64,000 nucleotides of DNA from Acephala macrosclerotiorum (GCA_014904845.1 MU119341.1:62001-126000); one strand, 5' to 3'. Numbered from the stretch's first letter, positions 43,874-54,219 are shown. The notes: generated from the letters alone by a model not told the origin. Numbers and translations are program-made.

Positions 43874-45831
43874 AGGAGAGGATGGTAGTGGTAGTCTCTG
43901 ATGTGTATGACAGGGAGAGGAATGGAGCTGTACAATACTTTGCAGATGAACGGGTGGATATGGGGGCAAGCAAGTTTGCTGCAATGACTTTTAGAATGCG
44001 ATGCGAGCTTATACCCTGATGCTTGGCTTCTCTTGTCGCGTTGTTAACACTTCTAAAACCTTATCTTTTACTAACATGGCGGCGTTGTTGTGTGGCTGCC
44101 ATCCTTTTCCTAGCCAGTGCACGACATTGATACACTAGTCAAGTCGAGTGACACCAAATGCTTTCTATACCTTGTCTCGGATGTTAACTTTTCTTGGGTG
44201 GTATTCGGTTTCAACGACTGGTTTGATGTTTTCAGATCGGATGTCAAGTGTTGCCCGCTGATGTCAAATGAGCTCTCACATGCACGCTTCGATGTCCGTA
44301 ATCCAGTGGAAACCAAATGCGGAACTTTCTGATGGAGAGTCATTGAAATGAATATGAACATTTGAAAGCCCGAAAGAGCAAGAAGACCTCGTCAAGTTAC
44401 CTCGTGTTCTTACGCGAGGACGGCTTGAGAAACTTGACGAACTCGGATCTCGAGAACTAGGGGTAGATTTACTTGAGCTTTCTGGAAAGGTTTTGCAAAA
44501 CTACCCGGCAAGCCATCCGGGATCCTGAGGGAAACCCCTCCCCGGAAGTCGAGGAGTGTTCGAAGGCTCTCTGGAGAACAGTTCGAGATCTCGCCGTATT
44601 TCCTCCCTGGAAATTTGAGAGCTACGAAGTGCAACAAAAGTATATCAGTGTTCCAAGTTTCGAGGGACATTATTGCCCCGACCGCCTGTACGAGATCTCC
44701 TCGGGAAGGTATTCGAGATCTTAGAGACCTTGAAGAGCACTGCCCGGGATCTCGACAAGTGCTCGAGAACTCTTGGATTATGGTTCGAGAACCTTTTGCA
44801 AGTCTTGGGAAATCTTTAAAACTGCGACATGCAACAAAAGGTCGTCGATGTCCCAGCAGTCGGAGGACATTGAGCATCTAGACCTGTTCGAGATTTCCTA
44901 ACGGAAGTAGTCGAGATCTCGAGAATAATTTTCCGGGAACTTGGGAGCCATCCAAGAACTCTCAAATCGAGAGCTCCTTGTATCCCCTCCCGGAACTTGG
45001 AAAATCACGACGTACAACAAATCTGCCAATTTCTGAGGTTTTGGTGGGTATTCATGGTAAGGCGAGAATGCAATGTGTTGTGTCATCTCGCAGCTTCCTC
45101 TATAGTTCGTCGCACGCTTTCTCCCTCATATTTCCCTTGTGACTTCCTCTCATACTTTCCTCTCATACCTTCCTCAGTGTCTTCCCATAGCAACATCATG
45201 CCTTTCTTTCCTTCGTGGCGTTGGTCTTCAACTCAACAACATTCCAATAACAACTCCATCTCATTCGCATGCATCTCTAACATAAGTTCTTTGGCATCCC
45301 AACGCTTCTACCCAGAGCTCGGACGTCAAGGTATATTTTCGATCTCCATCTCTTTCTATCATCAAAAAGTTGCTGATCTCTATCCGCAGATTATCCGATA
45401 CTCGATTTCTAAACTTCTCCAGCGTCAAGCCGAAGTTGACGATACCTCTTGCCTTCGCTCGCACAACTTCAACGCATGTTCTTCAACCGTCACAGTGTAC
45501 TACCCAGCGCCTCTATCATACGCCGAAGTTCGTACACCAAGGTCATTTGGCTTCGGGAATGGGATCACTCACTGATTCCAGCCCAGAATATTTCCGGTTC
45601 CTCAGTTCATCGACCTTGAAACCAAACCGGCTATCTGCCACCCTTGCAACCAACGCGCTCCTCGGCGTCTCGGGACTTCAGCAGAGATTACTTTGAAGTC
45701 TTAGAGGTATGTGTTTACCTCTTTCTCAGACAACTGGAGGATGCTGATCTCATTTGCACTAGACAGCGATAGCTTGACAACCTGAAGCCACCTCGCTCCC
45801 CTAGAGACCTATTAGAAGATCACAACATAAG
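43874..45831. other. Lineage-specific intergenic island
   Basis: About 2 kb with diverged ~200-bp repeats (44431-45030). At 45199-45715 a spliced plus-strand reading (MPFFPSWRWSSTQQ, donor near 45332, acceptor near 45390) carries on in a protein-like frame but meets in-frame TAA and TGA codons. It may be a decayed small gene, and I do not call it. Confidence 0.4.
44431..45030 (+). repeat. Three diverged ~200-bp tandem repeat units
   Basis: The anchor word TGCAACAAAAG recurs at 44630 and 44830, exactly 200 bp apart, and as TACAACAAAT at about 45013. Shared flanking blocks include TTCGAGATCTC, CTCGAGAACTCTTGG / CCAAGAACTCTC, GGACATT and CCCGGAACTTGG. Each unit is rich in the palindrome-like words GAGATCTCG and CTCGAGAA. 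Too diverged and stop-rich to be coding. Confidence 0.6.
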
Positions 45832-46581
45832 ATGTCCATCCCAACAACATTCAAGGAATGGGTTAGCAGATTCAAGGACACGAAGTTTGGAAATGACATT
45901 GAGAAAATCCACATAGAATTCGTGATAAAGGAATCTGAACTTCGGTCTCAGAAGTTAAAAAAGATGGAACAATCTACCACCCGCCGCGGTGCACTCGTTC
46001 AAGATAGCTATGTCGCATTCGCCATGGATGGTACGCAAAGGATCCGAGATGCTGTTAAAGGAGCAATGAGGGATGTGGAATATCTTGATGTCAAGGATAC
46101 TGAGAAGACTGGGGTTGGAAGAAAGTTGCTGGTGGCCTATGAGAAATGCCTTCAGGCGGAGTTGAAGCAAGTCCGTCAAGCGCGAGAGAAGAAGGACATT
46201 GAACGTCGAGCGGCTCAGAGAAGTGATGCATCTCAAGGAGAGGCTGCAGCCCAAGGCGATGGTGTAGCTCAAGACAATGGCGCATCTCCAAGCAATAGTG
46301 CGCCGCACAGAAATGCCGCATCCCAGGCAAGAAGCGGTACACCTGAAGGAGGCAGTGATACATCTCAAGGCAATAGAACATCTCACAATGGAAGTGGTGC
46401 GCCTGAAGGGGGAAGCGGTACCACTCAAGGTAATGGTGTATCTCAAGAAGGAAGCGGTGCCCCTGAAGGAGATAATGGTATGGCTCCAGGAAGTAGTACA
46501 TCTAAAGAAAGAAGCAGTACACCTGAGGAAGACAGTGGTAAAGCTCAGGGAAGTGGTCCTGAACTCGGTGGCGATGCTTGA
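45832..46581 (+). CDS. Hypothetical protein with charged helical N-terminus and repeat tail
   Basis: Single frame of 249 codons with no family I recognise. Residues 1-130 are charged and helical (FKEWVSRFKDTKFGNDIEKIHIEFVIKE, AVKGAMRDVEYLDVK, YEKCLQAELKQVRQAREKKDIERRAAQR, coiled-coil-like). Residues 131-249 are Gly/Ser/Gln/Ala-rich and end in four 20-residue repeats of the type GSGAPEGGSGTTQGNGVSQE. There is no signal peptide or membrane segment. The opposite strand is also open over most of the repeat, so coding status rests on the plausible N-terminus. Likely a fast-evolving, lineage-restricted gene. Confidence 0.5.
   Translation: MSIPTTFKEWVSRFKDTKFGNDIEKIHIEFVIKESELRSQKLKKMEQSTTRRGALVQDSYVAFAMDGTQRIRDAVKGAMRDVEYLDVKDTEKTGVGRKLLVAYEKCLQAELKQVRQAREKKDIERRAAQRSDASQGEAAAQGDGVAQDNGASPSNSAPHRNAASQARSGTPEGGSDTSQGNRTSHNGSGAPEGGSGTTQGNGVSQEGSGAPEGDNGMAPGSSTSKERSSTPEEDSGKAQGSGPELGGDA
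46330..46557 (+). repeat. 60-bp coding minisatellite, about four units
   Basis: Unit starts at 46330, 46390, 46450 and 46510, each beginning (A/G)GAAGC(G/A)GT and encoding (R/G)S(G/S)(T/A)PE. The period is exactly 60 bp, so unit gain or loss keeps the frame. Confidence 0.85.
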
Positions 46582-46744
46582 GCGACTGAATTTCTTTCTA
46601 CTGCTCAGGGCAAGTTGGGAGCAGAGCACTTTAGGATGGTTTTTGTCCGTAGTCTTCTACCTTGAACACATCATTGTTTCATTTTCTCGCCTATTCTCCA
46701 GACGTACCTCCAAAGAATTTGGAATATAGTCTACAATCCATCAT

Positions 46745-47697
46745 TCAACACTCCTCAATCTCAAAATGTCCGTTAAACCACCGAATACACTGATCCTCCG
46801 CCGCCGTAGCCTGCTTCGCCACCTCCTCAAACCTGATATCTGCCCGCACACAGAATCCATGACTACATTCCGGATACAATACGACCTCTCCCCTCTGTTC
46901 TGTAGGTTTTGACTCTACTATGCCTTTGATCTTTTTTGCAACTTCGAGTGGGAGATGCGAATCCTGATCCCCGATAGCGAATGAGACTGGTATCTTCATC
47001 TTCTCGATATCACCTGGCACTCTCAGCAAACTTGGATGTCCTGTGAACCCGGCATCGATGAGGAGTTTTCCATTCACACGAGTTGGGTCGGCAGCAAGGA
47101 GAGCAACGTGTTTTCCGCCCCAACAGAAACCTGCTGCTCCGATCGGAAGACCGCCTCCTTCGTTTTGGCGGAGGTTGGTAAGGAAGATTTTGATTTTGGG
47201 GTAGGTGGCGGAAATGCGGTTTACTGTGAGCCAGAATATCCAGAAAATAATCAAAGGTAAGCTAAGGCTGGATGTGTTTGTGAGTTCTGGACCTCTGGTA
47301 GGGTGAGTTTTTAGTTTGGAGGCGTACATTTTAGCATACCAGCTCCCGCTTTCACTAGTTCTGACTGATTCAAGCATCCATGCTGGCGCCGACCATCCTG
47401 GGGATACTTTAGTCTTGCTTCCAAGCTCAACAAAGCGTCTTGAGGAAGGGACTACGAACCTCTCATGAAGTCGGGAAGATAGACTCGATAATCTCCCTTG
47501 TCGGCATAGTGATCTGCCAAAAGTCGATTGTTGACGAATACCCAGCCAAGAGCATCGGGAATGATGACGATGATGGCTTTGATAGCTCGTCCGTCTGCAG
47601 GTTCACTCACGTACGTGTCTAAACCATGTACCTTAGTGACTGTACCGCGAGGTTGGCCCTCATGGATAGTGCCTTGCAAGCATTCTAGGCAAGACAT
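46745..47697 (-). CDS. Dienelactone hydrolase family protein
   Basis: Alpha/beta hydrolase of the dienelactone hydrolase group; in fungi the substrate is usually unknown. Exons 47460-47697 and 46745-47397, 296 aa. The 62-nt phase-1 intron (AGAG|GTTCGT...CCCCAG) joins LPDFMRGWSAPAW. Visible: IVIIPDALGWVFVNNRLLADHYA, the nucleophile elbow GAAGFCWGGKH (Cys in place of Ser, as is typical), the acid IGDQDSHLP and the base ECSHGFCVR, so the Cys-Asp-His triad is complete. The middle has a hydrophobic insertion (LSLPLIIFWIFWLTVNRI), as in other fungal members. The CPXC-like start MSCLECLQG is also typical for fungal members. Confidence 0.9.
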
Positions 47698-48194
47698 ATT
47701 AAATCTTGGGAGTATCCCAACTTATGGAAATTTCGAAGACAAGAGGAATGACAAGAAGATAGCAGAAAAGTTTGAAAATCAGTCCTGACTTCAATTAAAG
47801 GGAACAGTGATTGCAGTTCGTATAGGCGAGGCTGACGGTTACACTGCAAGGTAGGAAGGTGAGCTGACGGACGTCCGACGAAGCGAATAAGGGGGACGCA
47901 AATACGACGTGGGGTTGGCGTGGTGGTGAAGATAGTGGTTAAGCGAGGATATACCCAACAGTCGTAAATGCAGGCCAAGCTTTTTTCCGTGCTTTCGAGG
48001 TATATTTTCTCGTTGTACATACGCATGAATCATCGAAGCTAACCACCTGTCGTATTTCCTAGATTACAATGAATTGATATCAAGTCATCAAGCTCGTGCT
48101 GCAAACTACTGATCAGATGAAATCGGTCGGCATTTAGGGAAACTTGCACAAAAATGTATTCCTTTTTCCATATAATCTGAAGTAAACACCTTTC
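47698..48194. other. Intergenic stretch, nothing recognised
   Basis: About 500 bp between the dienelactone hydrolase start and the 3' end of the MOSC-reductase gene. It presumably holds the hydrolase promoter. No motif stands out. Confidence 0.5.
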
Positions 48195-50078
48195 TTATAG
48201 ATCCAAAACAATCTTTCCAATACCTCTCGACACACAACTAAGCATGTACCCCTCCTTTTCATCGTCCAGTAATCCAGTCCCTCTGTGCTCAACTCTCCCA
48301 CTTCGGACTCCTACCCTGCACGTCCCACAATTTCCAACCTCGCATGAACTTTCAACGTCAAATCCAGCATCTCGGAGTATATCTAGGAGAGTCTCCTCCT
48401 CTTTCACCTCTAAGGTCTTCTCTGATTTCTCGAGCTCGACTGAGAATGGATCTCCGGATGTCGATGCGGTGAATGCCTCGAAATGGACGTTCGACTGAGG
48501 GAGGTTGAGGGATGTTGCGGCCGATTTAACCGCCTCGAGGAGCCGTTCTGGTCCACATACGTAGATGTGCGTCCGGGAATCTGCTTTTCCTAGGACTTCT
48601 AGCACATTCAACCTCTGTCCTTTCGATCCATTTAGGACCTTGACATTGTTTCCGAAACTCTCCAGCTGACTTGAGAATGCGACATCCTCTGAAGAGCGTA
48701 CTGCGTACAGTAACTTGTACTTGATATTGCGCTGCTTCATGGAATATGCGCTGGCAAGAAAAGCTGTGATACCAATACCTCCTGCTATCAGAATATGGTT
48801 ATCCGCATCTTCTTCCAGCGGGAAGTCCGATTTCATCTCGCTGAATGGTAGGACGTCCCCAACTTTGACTTTCTCATGCAGATATTTCGAACCTCCACGA
48901 GATTCTGGTTCTAGCGCTATACCGAGCTCGAACCGATTGCTGTTCCCTCCAACCACCGAGTACGCTCGGACAAGCTTTCCATCTCCGCCTAGCTTGACAC
49001 GAATGTGTGATCCTGGTTGAACTTTCGTACTTTGTTCACTTAAAGTGACTGCCTCGAAGACGAACGAGGATATCCTCGGCGTCTCTCTCTTCTTCTCGAC
49101 CAGTCGACAAGGATTCCATCTCAGCACATTCTCCTCTCCTCCAATCAACCTGTCGTTATCTTCCCTGAAGTACCCTCTTTGCAGCCTGCCTAGAAATATC
49201 TCTCTGGTCTCTTCTCCAAGCTCAGGCATGTAGGAAAGCTCCTTCATCACCTCCACATTCTTCCTGTCTTTATAGAGAAATTTCTGGATGCTGATGAGTG
49301 TCCATTGAGGATGCGGTCTTTCAATCAATACCATCTCATCACCAGCTTCGATGTACCCCTCTTTCAAAACTCGGTAATACCAGCCAGTCTTTCTGGCATC
49401 TTGACTACGCTTGCTCATATCTTTTACTTGGAAACGATGATTGAGTTTGAAACACGGTGCTCTGGGTTCAGAGACCTGGATCTGAACATCCTTCCCAAGC
49501 CGGTAAATATCGCCAATGCAAACATTCTCCTCGCTCATGCTCTCATTCTGTGTGACGATGTTCTCGCCGAATCCTCCTTTCACAAACAGATGCGCACTTT
49601 GAGGCAGCTCTTTTTGCCAAAAAGGATAATGCTGAGACGCATACTGCATGATTGCCTTTTCAGGACTTTGGTGGGGTATGAAAGCACGTTCATCGCCTTC
49701 GAGACCGATGGTGTTGACTTTGACGGCTTGCGAGTGTGGTGTTTTGAAAATTCCGGATTGAGTTGAAAGCCCATAAAAGGGTTTGACCTTTCCGGTGCGG
49801 ACTTGGAGGATTGTGTCAACATATCGAGGAAGGGAGAGGGGATCTTGGCTCACTGACCACGAACCCATCGCGACGATCACTTTCTTGGTCAACCAATTGT
49901 ACAGCGAGGAATAGAAGCTCTGGATTGATAGATGCTTGAAAGAGAAGTGAGATGTTTGCAGCTGGAAATTTGAAGGTTGAAGAGAAAACTTGGAGGATTG
50001 CAGCCTGGAGATATGGGACCGACTTAGATGGGGTATTACAGGCAAAAGCTGTGGTGTGGGTGTAAAGTGTGTGTTCAT
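48195..50078 (-). CDS. MOSC domain fused to a flavin/NAD and 2Fe-2S reductase
   Basis: A single-exon 627-codon frame. Order: N-terminal Ser/Arg/His-rich leader without acidic residues (1-70), a YiiM-type MOSC domain (~85-280: GLEGDERAFIPHQSPEKAIMQY, FVKGGFGENIV, SEPRAPCFKLNHRF), a 3-alpha helical segment, a ferredoxin-NADP reductase-like FAD domain (RAYSVVGG), an NAD-binding domain (LIAGGIGITAFLA, YVCGPERLL) and a C-terminal plant-type 2Fe-2S ferredoxin (CEVGNCGTC ... LSC). It is a complete electron chain feeding a molybdenum-cofactor or sulfur-binding MOSC site, likely reducing N-hydroxylated or other xenobiotic substrates (inference). A TATATATA box at 50113-50120 is only ~35 nt from the first ATG, so translation may begin at Met71 (49868), dropping the leader. 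Otherwise the leader could be a mitochondrial presequence. Confidence 0.93.
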   Translation of the reverse strand: MNTHFTPTPQLLPVIPHLSRSHISRLQSSKFSLQPSNFQLQTSHFSFKHLSIQSFYSSLYNWLTKKVIVAMGSWSVSQDPLSLPRYVDTILQVRTGKVKPFYGLSTQSGIFKTPHSQAVKVNTIGLEGDERAFIPHQSPEKAIMQYASQHYPFWQKELPQSAHLFVKGGFGENIVTQNESMSEENVCIGDIYRLGKDVQIQVSEPRAPCFKLNHRFQVKDMSKRSQDARKTGWYYRVLKEGYIEAGDEMVLIERPHPQWTLISIQKFLYKDRKNVEVMKELSYMPELGEETREIFLGRLQRGYFREDNDRLIGGEENVLRWNPCRLVEKKRETPRISSFVFEAVTLSEQSTKVQPGSHIRVKLGGDGKLVRAYSVVGGNSNRFELGIALEPESRGGSKYLHEKVKVGDVLPFSEMKSDFPLEEDADNHILIAGGIGITAFLASAYSMKQRNIKYKLLYAVRSSEDVAFSSQLESFGNNVKVLNGSKGQRLNVLEVLGKADSRTHIYVCGPERLLEAVKSAATSLNLPQSNVHFEAFTASTSGDPFSVELEKSEKTLEVKEEETLLDILRDAGFDVESSCEVGNCGTCRVGVRSGRVEHRGTGLLDDEKEGYMLSCVSRGIGKIVLDL

Positions 50079-50564
50079 GATGTCTTATTCCTGTCTAGCG
50101 GTGAGATGAGGATATATATAACATTAAACACGTGACCACCCTAATATGGGGGGCACTTCGGCGCCTTCCGACTGACACTTACGAGACCCACAACTCTACC
50201 ATCAACCATTTAGCATTTTGCCGTTGTGCGGTTATGAACTTAACCATATTATGATTCAAGTTTCCTCAACTGCTGTAACATTATGACTCGCAATGTCACT
50301 TAGCCGAAGCAAATCCACGTTGTGTCCGGAGGACGCGGCAGGCAGACAGGCCGCAGACTTCTCCAATCGCCGCGAAAGCCTTCCAATATCAACAGTATAC
50401 AGGTAGGTAAAGACCATCATAACGGAATATAAGGCAAGAAAGACGGGGGGGATGGGTGTTCTGGAGACCTGCATCACCGGAGGGACTTCGAGTTTAGTTG
50501 AAATATATCCTTTGTTAACGACTCTAATCCAATCTTATGCTCCTCTCTATCGACTTCATATGCC
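50079..50564. other. Intergenic stretch with TATA box of the MOSC-reductase gene
   Basis: TATATATA at 50113-50120 and a CACGTG word near 50129, both upstream of the minus-strand MOSC-reductase gene. The remainder is the 3' flank of the chitin-binding gene. Confidence 0.5.
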
Positions 50565-51519
50565 TCAACCAGTCGTATCCGTGGTAGCCAACACAACCGA
50601 TCTCGATGAGGAGCTTCCACTAGACGAGGCGCTCGAGGTCGAATTCGTAGCATTCGTATAATTCATCGAGCTCGAGAAGTTGTGCGCGATGCTCGTTGAT
50701 ATCGAAGAGCTCCAAGAAGTCGAGGAGCTCCGACTCGAAGAGCTCGAGCTCGGCATGAACTTTTCACACTTCCCAAACTCAGGCCTGCAGCCTTCCCGAC
50801 AATGGTCTCCATTTCCACACCAATACGAGGCCGAACAGCAGTGTCCGAATTTGCTACCGTAACAAGAGATCCCGTTGCCACAAGAGCCATCGATGGTGGG
50901 ATTGGTGCAGGAGCCGTATTCGTGTTGGCATCCTATGCCGCAGTAGAATGCGTTGTGTCCGCAATCGCCTGTTCGGAGTCAGTGAAACCCCGCGGCAAGA
51001 CGTGGGAGATGGGGGCAAAGAGCGAGACCAACCCGAAGCAGAACAGCAGTTTCCCCATGTACTATTCTCACATGTCTGTCCTGTCGTTTCCCCGCAGAGA
51101 CCATCAATCGCGAGCACAGTTGGAGCGAACCAATATGCAGTACTGATATTGGTTGATGATATCGTAGAGGACGACGACAACAGAAACGACGATTGAGAAG
51201 AAGTCGAGTGCAACGACGTGGCGGTTAAGTTTGGCATCCGACTCGAAGAGTTTAGGCTGAGTGTTGTGGACGCTGTCAGGATAGTTGAGATGCAGATCGG
51301 AACCTTCGTGATGTTGAGTCCAGTGCATGAGCTTATGGAGATGGATGTGGTGGCCGAGAAGCATGAGGAGATGATGGTGGAGGATTCGACGACTGTGGAC
51401 AGCGATGTTTCAGAGGCTTCTCTTCGATCGACTGGGATAACCAAATCCCCTAAAGCAGTGCTCAGTAGGAACAGAAATGAGTATCTTGAAGCCATTCCCA
51501 ATCGCTGCATTGTGCCCAA
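50565..51519 (-). CDS. Secreted chitin-binding protein with two hevein-like (CBM18) domains
   Basis: Exons 51033-51519 and 50565-50968 (64-nt intron, CGG|GTTGGT...GAACAG), 296 aa. Signal peptide at the start (MASRYSFLFLLSTALG after two further Met). A Ser/Thr-rich stretch follows with many N-glycosylation sequons (LNITK, LTATS, NISTA). The first CBM18 is DGLCGETTGQTCENSTWGNCCSASG, split by the intron and continuing DCGHNAFYCGIGCQHEYGSC. The second is DGSCGNGISCYGSKFGHCC, ending GCRPEFGKC. A long Ser-rich tail ends the protein; there is no GPI-type hydrophobic end. The cysteine spacing supports the splice. Such proteins bind chitin outside the cell, protecting hyphae or hiding chitin fragments. 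There is no catalytic domain, so it is a candidate effector or cell-wall protein. Confidence 0.85.
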
Positions 51520-51937
51520 TGCGCCCCAAGAAGAAAGACAGGCATCGAGGACGAAATGGTAGTGATGATGCCAATGTTAAGGTCCGATGCAGGGCGGTCG
51601 CTGGAATGAAGGTCTCGATAAAGGGCGGGATGCTTCAAGATACCCGTGGGCCTAGCAATCATCAACTCTGCCGAGGATGAAAGTACACAAAGCAATGCAG
51701 AAGATTCTGGACATCAGGAAAATATATTTCCATGAAAGCAGCCGATGCAGGTGTGCAGGATCAACAGCTAATACATACAAGCATCATATATCAGGAGAAG
51801 AATCCAGATGATCGAGGCTGGTAGGGACACTCACCAATTGAGTCTCATTTTCCAATCCCACCACCGTTGGGGCCTCAAGTCCTTTTGTACATTATCAGAC
51901 ACATAGTATACATATCCCAAACGCCAGAGATGAGTGG
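51520..51937. other. Intergenic stretch, nothing recognised
   Basis: About 420 bp between the chitin-binding gene start and the MRH4 stop. It holds the presumed promoter of the former and 3' end of the latter. No gene. Confidence 0.5.
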
Positions 51938-53791
51938 TTATATGAGCGCTTGTCCCTTAAACATGCCCTCCTTGACTTCCGCAACGACATCTCTTCTATC
52001 GTTCTTTCCAACCAAAACAATGCCTCTTCCTCGTCTACCCATGCGCCCAGTCCGACCCAGTCTATGAATGAAATCTATCGTAGAATGCGGTACGTCGTAC
52101 AAAATGACATGCCTAACAGCGAGCGTGTCGATACCTCTCGAACCCAAGTCAGTGGTGACAACAACCTTGACGTTTGGCAAGCGACGTTTGGGTGCGGGGG
52201 CGTCTTGGCCCGGGGGAACATAATTCGGCTGGTTGTCCGACAGAGATCCCGGGTGATCTTCTTTCGGTGTGGTCAGAGGAGTTGAAGTGGTAAACGTTGC
52301 CAGCATCTCTGCTTGTCGGTGACTGGAGGTGTCACGATTCAAAGCGATAGCATCAATACCCTTCGACATGAGATAGTTCGCGACTTCTTCAGTCTTCTCA
52401 CGCTCGTTGACGAAGACGAGGATTCTCTTAACGTCCATCTCTCCCTTGACAGGACCATCGTGATCAGCTGCTGCTTTCCCAATGGACCAGATAGTGTCTG
52501 CGCAAGCAAGATCTTTCTTTCCATGATACGGCAGCTTTTCAACATCCACAACACCAAGCTGGACACGTCGAGGAATGGCGTGTAGATTGGGCGTTACAAG
52601 ACGCCGGATTTCTGGAAACTTCTTTCGAAGATAGCCGTCAAGACTTCGAGGGATTGTGGCAGAGCAGAGAATGAGTTGCTTCAGCGAGGGCGTCGAGCGA
52701 TCGATGATAGCGGTTGTCAAAGGAGCGAAACCACGGTCCATGAGAGAATCAGCCTCATCGATAATGAGATGCGTGACTCGAGATAGAATGTTGGGGTCCG
52801 AGTCAGCGATTGAGGCGAGTAAATGTGGTGTCGATACCACAATGTCGATGCCTTTGGGGGAGAACAAGCGGTTCCTGATGACCGTACCACTGAAGGCAGC
52901 GGAGATCGCCCCAGAACGATATTTGACTGTGTGACCAAAAGACTTCACGAGATTTCCAACTTGTGTGACAAGCTCTGAGGTGGGGACAAGTATAATCGCC
53001 CTTGGCCGACCAGTAGTTGGATGTGGCATGTTTGACAAAGGAGGCGAGACCAATGTCAAATCATTCTGGCGCATCCTCTCCTCCTGTAGCGCCTTCTCGT
53101 GTGCCTCAACCCCAGCATCCTCGGCTTCTGCAATCTTCACCGCATTGATGGTAGGTATCAAGTATGACAGCGTTTTTCCTGAACCCGTCTCCGCAGCAAT
53201 AAGAAACTGTTCCATTCCTGCCTTCTTGCCTCTTCTCGCTCCCTTCTCTCCCAATAAAGCTGGAATAGCAATCTTCTGCACAGGTGTAGGAACTAGGTCG
53301 TCCATTCCTTGCAATGCTTGTGTAGGTATCGATGTCTTGACAGAGTCGATGAGGTCAAAGTTGTCGAACGAATCGACCCCAGATATTCGAGCCTTGATCT
53401 TCATCCGCTGGTCGTAGGAAACTGGCGCCAATGCCCGCTGCATCTTCAAAGCATGAAATCCTCGCTCTTTCTTGTCTTTCTTCCCATCTTTCCTGAGATC
53501 CGTCCTGCCAACCTCTGGGACACCGCGTATGCCTGCAACCTTCAAGTTCATACCTCCGAATGGACCATCTTGTTTCCGTCTAGCAGGCTTCGCAGCACCC
53601 GACCTTGCATTTGACGATTCGACGATTCTTGCTGGGGAAAGACTCATTCTGCTGGGTCGACTGTCCCTGGAAGGCTTGTGCTTTATTTGCAAGCTCGCCG
53701 TCTGTTGAATTGGCCATTGAAAGACTGAGGAAGTCTTCTGCGTTGCTCTGAACGAACAGAGCATGCATTTTGAGGTTGTCGGCCGGAGCAT
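51938..53791 (-). CDS. MRH4: Mitochondrial DEAD-box ATP-dependent RNA helicase
   Basis: Single exon, 617 aa. MRH4 works in late assembly of the large mitochondrial ribosomal subunit (21S rRNA). The N-terminus is basic with no acidic residue in the first ~25 (MLRPTTSKCMLCSFRATQK), as expected for mitochondrial import. Helicase motifs in order: Q-motif region (PTPVQKIAIPALL), I (AAETGSGKT), Ia (VPTSELVTQ), Ib (STPHLLASI), II (DEAD in LIIDEADSLMD), III (CSATIPRSL), IV (RILVFVNERE), V (VVTTDLGSRGID) and VI (FIHRLGRTGRMGRRG). An insertion of ~35 residues between motifs IV and V (TTPKEDHPGSLSDNQPNYVPPG) is normal for filamentous fungi. All catalytic residues are present. Confidence 0.95.
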   Translation of the reverse strand: MLRPTTSKCMLCSFRATQKTSSVFQWPIQQTASLQIKHKPSRDSRPSRMSLSPARIVESSNARSGAAKPARRKQDGPFGGMNLKVAGIRGVPEVGRTDLRKDGKKDKKERGFHALKMQRALAPVSYDQRMKIKARISGVDSFDNFDLIDSVKTSIPTQALQGMDDLVPTPVQKIAIPALLGEKGARRGKKAGMEQFLIAAETGSGKTLSYLIPTINAVKIAEAEDAGVEAHEKALQEERMRQNDLTLVSPPLSNMPHPTTGRPRAIILVPTSELVTQVGNLVKSFGHTVKYRSGAISAAFSGTVIRNRLFSPKGIDIVVSTPHLLASIADSDPNILSRVTHLIIDEADSLMDRGFAPLTTAIIDRSTPSLKQLILCSATIPRSLDGYLRKKFPEIRRLVTPNLHAIPRRVQLGVVDVEKLPYHGKKDLACADTIWSIGKAAADHDGPVKGEMDVKRILVFVNEREKTEEVANYLMSKGIDAIALNRDTSSHRQAEMLATFTTSTPLTTPKEDHPGSLSDNQPNYVPPGQDAPAPKRRLPNVKVVVTTDLGSRGIDTLAVRHVILYDVPHSTIDFIHRLGRTGRMGRRGRGIVLVGKNDRRDVVAEVKEGMFKGQALI

Positions 53792-54219
53792 TGTAGTTTG
53801 GAGAAGATTTGGCTATCGCATATCGGATCGATCATAAGATGGCGGACGTCAAACAGTGTTCTCGTTGCCGCGGTTCATTTGACTCGTCAAAGTTCTAATT
53901 AATTTTTGGACAATCACAGCAAAATAGTTTCTCCGATCCGATCCCATATCAAAAATTCACGAGCTAGAAATGGGCATTATTTCAGGAGTCCAATTTACTT
54001 TGGCTATCTCGATTGTGTGTACATGTAATTGTCTGGATTTAGGTGTCTTCGTCCTCGTTCGAATGCCCATTCTTCTTTTGGAAGAGCAGGACATAGTCCC
54101 GGTACAAGTAGTTACAAGGCGTAGACACCTCTGCCCAAAAACCCTTTTTAGATGACCCAGACCATACTCCGTGACTCCAAGCTGTGTCGAAAATGCCAGA
54201 AATACCTCTCCAAGTAGCA
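53792..54219. other. Intergenic stretch between MRH4 and NIP7
   Basis: About 430 bp. It holds the MRH4 promoter side and the NIP7 3' side. Frames here overlap the NIP7 last exon antisense or out of frame and are not supported. Confidence 0.5.

Noticed and set aside
44110..44361. Overlapping 71- and 83-codon frames downstream of PDA1
   Set aside because: No domain, no conserved features, and both strands equally open.
45199..45715. Possible spliced small gene beginning MPFFPSWRWSSTQQ
   Set aside because: The continuing frame after the plausible intron contains TAA and TGA stops within a few dozen codons; at best a decayed gene.
46091..46629. Long antisense frames over the repeat-tailed orphan gene
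   Set aside because: They are open because of the 60-bp period and biased composition; the plus-strand frame has the more protein-like N-terminus.
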